Shown here one piece after another: positions 5,153-7,917 of a stretch of 7,917 nt of DNA. The number at the start of each line of letters is the position of its first letter. Position 1 is the first letter of the stretch. Position numbers and translations under genes: made by a program. Location of the stretch: the NCBI GenBank assembly GCA_003133505.1, contig PKXT01000199.1, positions 395 through 8,311 of the forward strand. The letters run 5' to 3'. The notes beneath the pieces were generated by a model. That model had not been told where the DNA came from. It saw only the letters and a program-made list of their open reading frames with translations, and searched no databases. Source of the stretch: Acidobacteriota bacterium. GTDB taxonomy: Bacteria > Acidobacteriota > Terriglobia > Acidiferrales > UBA7541.

Positions 5153-6712
5153 ATGGCCAGTTTGTTGGTTCAGACGATTGAGGCGATCAGCCGCGAAAAG
5201 CACGTTGAGCCCAACGTGATCGTGGCCGCAATTGAAGACGCCATGGTCGCGGCTGCGCGTAAGTATTACAAGACCGAAGAGGATCTCCGCGCCAAGTTCA
5301 ATTCCGATACCGGGCAAGTGGATGTGTATTCGGTGCGCACTATTGTGGAAGAGGCTGTCGACCCCGTTCGTGAAGTTTCGATCACCGAAGCTCGCCAGCG
5401 CGATCCCGCCGCCGAAATAGGCGGTGAAGTGCTGGAATCCAAGCCCACCGATGTCCTGGGCCGTATTGCCGCGCAAACTGCTAAACAAGTGATCCTGCAG
5501 AAAGTGCGCGAAGCCGAGCGCGAAATTGTCTTTAATGAATATCACACCCGGGTCGGCGAAATGCTTAACGGCATCGTGAAGCGCTCCGAAGGCCCGGATA
5601 TTATCGTGGATCTGGGACGCACCGAAGCGCGATTGCCCAAGCGGGAACAGTCGCGGCTGGAGAATTACAGTGTTGGCGACCGCTTGCGCGTGGTAATCCG
5701 CATGGTGGATCGCGCCGCAAAGGGTCCTCAGGTAATCGTATCGCGTGCCGATCCCATTCTGGTGCAAAAGCTTTTTGAGATGGAAGTGCCGGAGATTTAT
5801 GACGGCACGGTGCAGATTCGCGCCGTGGCCCGCGAAGCCGGCGAACGAACCAAAATCGCCGTGGAAAGCCGTGACAAGGACGTCGATCCGGTGGGCGCAT
5901 GCGTGGGCATGAAGGGCATGCGCGTGCAATCCATTATCCGGGAATTGCGGGGCGAAAAAATCGACATTATTCCCTTCAACGAAGATATTCTTCTATTTGC
6001 GCAAAAGGCCCTGAGCCCGGCCAAGGTCACCCGGGTGCAAGTGGTGGACGCCGAGGAAAAGCGGCTGGAAGTAATCGTAGAAGATATGCAGCTTTCCCTG
6101 GCCATTGGCAAGAAAGGCCAGAACGTCCGGCTGGGCAGCAAGCTGGTTGGCTGGAACATCGACATTAAGAGCGAGGAGGAAAAACGCCAGGAAATCGAAG
6201 CGCAAATGGCCGCGCTGACGGCGCCCACCGCTCCTCTGTCGGAATTGGCGGGCGTGGGTCCGAAGCTGCTCGAAAAACTGGAAGCTCACGGAATCACCAC
6301 CATTGAGCGGTTGGCGGATATGACGCCGGAGCAATTGCTCGAAATTCCTGGAATCGGCGACAAAATGGTAGAGAAAATTCGAACTTCCGTCGCCGCCCAT
6401 TTCGAGAATCTGGACGCGCAGCAAATGGCCGCTCAGTCAGAGGCTGAGGCCGCTACCGAGACCGAAAGCGGCTTGGAATTTTCCGCGGAAGGCTCCGCCG
6501 CATTTCCCGAAGATGGGAAATCAAACGAACCATCAGCGGACGCCGCGCCTGAAGGTGGAAATCCACTCATGGAAGGAACCGAAAGCGGAGATGAAGGAAT
6601 TGAGCCTGCCGCCGGGGAACAGGCCGCTAATACGGAACCTGATACAAACGGCGGCGAAGACGCCGCCAAGGAAACCGAAGTACCGTCGCAGGGGGACGAA
6701 GAACAGAACTAA
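5153..6712 (+). CDS. nusA: Transcription termination/antitermination factor NusA
   Basis: A 519-residue RNA polymerase-binding factor that modulates pausing, intrinsic termination and antitermination. The N-terminal polymerase-binding domain is about 1-133. The S1 domain (about 134-200) contains GIVKRSEGPDIIVDLGRTEA. KH1 shows DPVGACVGMKGMRVQ (245-259) and GEKIDIIPF. KH2 shows DMQLSLAIGKKGQNVRLGSK (311-330), then WNIDIKSE. After a short linker comes a helix-hairpin-helix domain (about 362-418) with two GxGxK-like turns, GVGPKL (367-372) and GIGDKM (400-405). The last ~90 residues are low-complexity and acidic: from 421 on I count 27 Asp/Glu and only 2 Lys. E. coli NusA instead ends in two acidic repeat domains. 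The start is fixed by MASLLVQTIEAI, a standard NusA beginning; upstream there is only a weak AAGAG. infB follows after 2 nt, so translation is probably coupled. Confidence 0.98.
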   Translation: MASLLVQTIEAISREKHVEPNVIVAAIEDAMVAAARKYYKTEEDLRAKFNSDTGQVDVYSVRTIVEEAVDPVREVSITEARQRDPAAEIGGEVLESKPTDVLGRIAAQTAKQVILQKVREAEREIVFNEYHTRVGEMLNGIVKRSEGPDIIVDLGRTEARLPKREQSRLENYSVGDRLRVVIRMVDRAAKGPQVIVSRADPILVQKLFEMEVPEIYDGTVQIRAVAREAGERTKIAVESRDKDVDPVGACVGMKGMRVQSIIRELRGEKIDIIPFNEDILLFAQKALSPAKVTRVQVVDAEEKRLEVIVEDMQLSLAIGKKGQNVRLGSKLVGWNIDIKSEEEKRQEIEAQMAALTAPTAPLSELAGVGPKLLEKLEAHGITTIERLADMTPEQLLEIPGIGDKMVEKIRTSVAAHFENLDAQQMAAQSEAEAATETESGLEFSAEGSAAFPEDGKSNEPSADAAPEGGNPLMEGTESGDEGIEPAAGEQAANTEPDTNGGEDAAKETEVPSQGDEEQN

Positions 6713-6714
6713 AG

Positions 6715-7917
6715 ATGGCTGACCCAAATCAGGTACGTATCAACGAGCTGGCCCGCGAGCTGGAAGTAAAAGCCAAAGCGGTACTGGACTATCTTCCCGA
6801 AATTGGGGTACTCGAAAAGAAGACCCATTCCAGTTCGATTGATCTGAGTCATGCCGAGTTGGTTCGTAAGCATTTCGGGGCGGCGGAAGATGCGACGGAA
6901 CGAATCCAGCAGGTGCGACAAGCACCCGCGCCCGCGCCGGTCACCGCTCCAGTGGCCCCTTCGCCGGAATCGCCCCGGCATCTCGTGCCGTCCCTAGCGG
7001 AGGTTCCGCCGGCTCCTTCACCTGATCGTCCGATATTGGGGCCACCGGCGATAACGCAAACAGCGCCAGCGGGCCCTTCGGCCTCAAATCCTGCCACTTA
7101 TCTTCACGTTCGGCGGCCTGCGGTGGCACCAGCGGCTGTATCAGCCTCAGCCCCGATTCATCCGCGGCTGCCGGTAACTGCTCCGCCTTCACGTCCGGTT
7201 CCGCCGCGACCAGCCGGCCCATCTGGCCGGCCAAGCCCGAGCCCAGGACAGCGCCACCCGATTTCCGCACCCGCACAGCGATCAACCCTGTCTCCAGTTA
7301 CAGGTTCCTCCGCGGCGATACCGACCCCAGCACAAACGGCGGGAACTACTTCGAGCGTCGCATCACAACGGGTGGGAACCCCACCGCCTCCCTTTCGGCG
7401 GGTAAATCCAGCCCCGCCCTCGGCGGTAAACCGCTTGGCAACGCCCGCGGCTAACATCGTCCAGCGGCCAAGGGGGCCGCAGCCTCGTTTGCCGCATCGC
7501 ACAGCGCAAAGCGGTCTAACGGAACCAGCTCTCACGGGACCACAGCCTCGACTTCCTTCGCGTCCAATTGATACGCAACGTATTGGACCGCCGCCCAGAT
7601 TGGACGAGCAGCGACGACCGCAACGTCCAGCGGCCCCCGGCGTCCGCGTCAGCGGCGCACCCCCCGCTCGGAAGGCCGCGAGCGGGTCTCCCAGCACGGC
7701 TCCGGGAACAACAACGGCGCCACCCAGTCAGCGTGAGCCCATTTACCGCCGCCCATCCGCGCAACGCCAGCGGCCCAGCCTCGATAAGCGTTTTGAGGAG
7801 GGAGAGCGTCGTCTGCATCCTGTCCGCACCGCGGTGGCGGGCGACAAGCGCTCGTCCATTCGCGTGGTGGCCGCGCCCGTTGTAGTGGTTCGCGAACCGC
7901 GCCACATCACCATTACC
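6715..7917 (+). CDS. infB: Translation initiation factor IF-2, N-terminal part (cut by window end)
   Basis: The first 401 codons of a gene open to the right edge. IF-2 is the GTPase that brings initiator fMet-tRNA to the 30S subunit and joins the 50S. Residues 5-54 form an IF2_N domain (QVRINELARELEVKAKAVLD, then KKTHSSSIDLSHAELVRKHF). From about residue 65 to 345 runs a low-complexity Pro/Ala/Ser/Arg linker with very few acidic residues. Near the end the sequence becomes charged (LDKRFEEGERR) and the window stops at REPRHITIT, which probably opens the second IF2_N-type domain. The G domain and tRNA-binding domains lie beyond the window. Identification rests on the IF2_N domain plus the rimP-nusA-infB order. 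The ATG is 2 nt after the nusA stop with no good ribosome binding site. After Met1 no methionine occurs in the visible part. The linker includes PPPP (223-226) and a PPP run at about 293. Confidence 0.95.
   Translation, partial: MADPNQVRINELARELEVKAKAVLDYLPEIGVLEKKTHSSSIDLSHAELVRKHFGAAEDATERIQQVRQAPAPAPVTAPVAPSPESPRHLVPSLAEVPPAPSPDRPILGPPAITQTAPAGPSASNPATYLHVRRPAVAPAAVSASAPIHPRLPVTAPPSRPVPPRPAGPSGRPSPSPGQRHPISAPAQRSTLSPVTGSSAAIPTPAQTAGTTSSVASQRVGTPPPPFRRVNPAPPSAVNRLATPAANIVQRPRGPQPRLPHRTAQSGLTEPALTGPQPRLPSRPIDTQRIGPPPRLDEQRRPQRPAAPGVRVSGAPPARKAASGSPSTAPGTTTAPPSQREPIYRRPSAQRQRPSLDKRFEEGERRLHPVRTAVAGDKRSSIRVVAAPVVVVREPRHITIT

Noticed and set aside
4946..5929. Long 327-residue minus-strand open frame opposite rimP and nusA
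   Set aside because: It lies wholly antisense to well-recognised genes, its translation is rich in His/Phe/Leu without any domain pattern, and it is explained by the codon bias of nusA.
7158..7697. 179-residue minus-strand open frame opposite infB
   Set aside because: A Gly/Arg/Cys-rich mirror of the Pro/Ala-rich IF-2 linker; high GC low-complexity coding produces such frames.
1..7917. CRISPR arrays, tRNA/rRNA genes, insertion sequences, phage or defence genes
   Set aside because: I looked on both strands and found no periodic repeat array, no tRNA-like cloverleaf, and no transposase, integrase or defence-type motifs.

Overview
This window looks like ordinary chromosomal core DNA from a moderately GC-rich Gram-negative bacterium, most likely an acidobacterium (Terriglobia/Solibacter-like). 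That placement is an inference. It rests on the gene order (Gfo/Idh oxidoreductase, TonB-like protein, miaA, hflX, then rimP, nusA, infB) and on protein style: NusA with a helix-hairpin-helix plus a long acidic tail, and IF-2 with a short N-terminal domain and a very long Pro/Ala linker. No rRNA or other decisive marker is present. All recognised genes lie on the + strand.

Region 1 (1-4223) is a tightly packed unit. It holds the 3' end of a Gfo/Idh/MocA oxidoreductase, a TonB-family envelope protein with an unusual N-terminal extension, a probable 31-residue single-span membrane protein, miaA (tRNA A37 dimethylallyltransferase) and hflX (ribosome-associated GTPase). Three junctions share the same 4-nt stop/start overlap (ATGA or GTGA): oxidoreductase/tonB, tonB/small ORF and miaA/hflX. 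This suggests one transcript with coupled translation.

Region 2 (4224-4672) is the only real gap. It has no convincing gene. It holds a pair of imperfect 22-23 nt direct repeats 29 nt apart, a good sigma70-type promoter (TATAAT at 4577) and, just after the inferred transcription start, a perfect 7-bp hairpin followed by six T. That hairpin sits about 40 nt before rimP and is best read as an attenuator in the leader of the next operon.

Region 3 (4673-7917) is the conserved transcription/translation operon rimP-nusA-infB, with gaps of 6 and 2 nt. infB is cut by the window end inside its N-terminal region, before the GTPase domain. The operon links 30S maturation (RimP), transcription elongation/termination (NusA) and initiation (IF-2). 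Upstream, MiaA and HflX act on tRNA and ribosomes, so most of the window serves translation, with two cell-envelope or sugar-related genes at the left edge.

I did not find a new defence, mobile or biosynthetic system. The points most worth a second look are the tiny membrane ORF between tonB and miaA, the rimP leader attenuator, the repeated segments in the TonB-like N-terminus, and the methionine-free low-complexity IF-2 linker.
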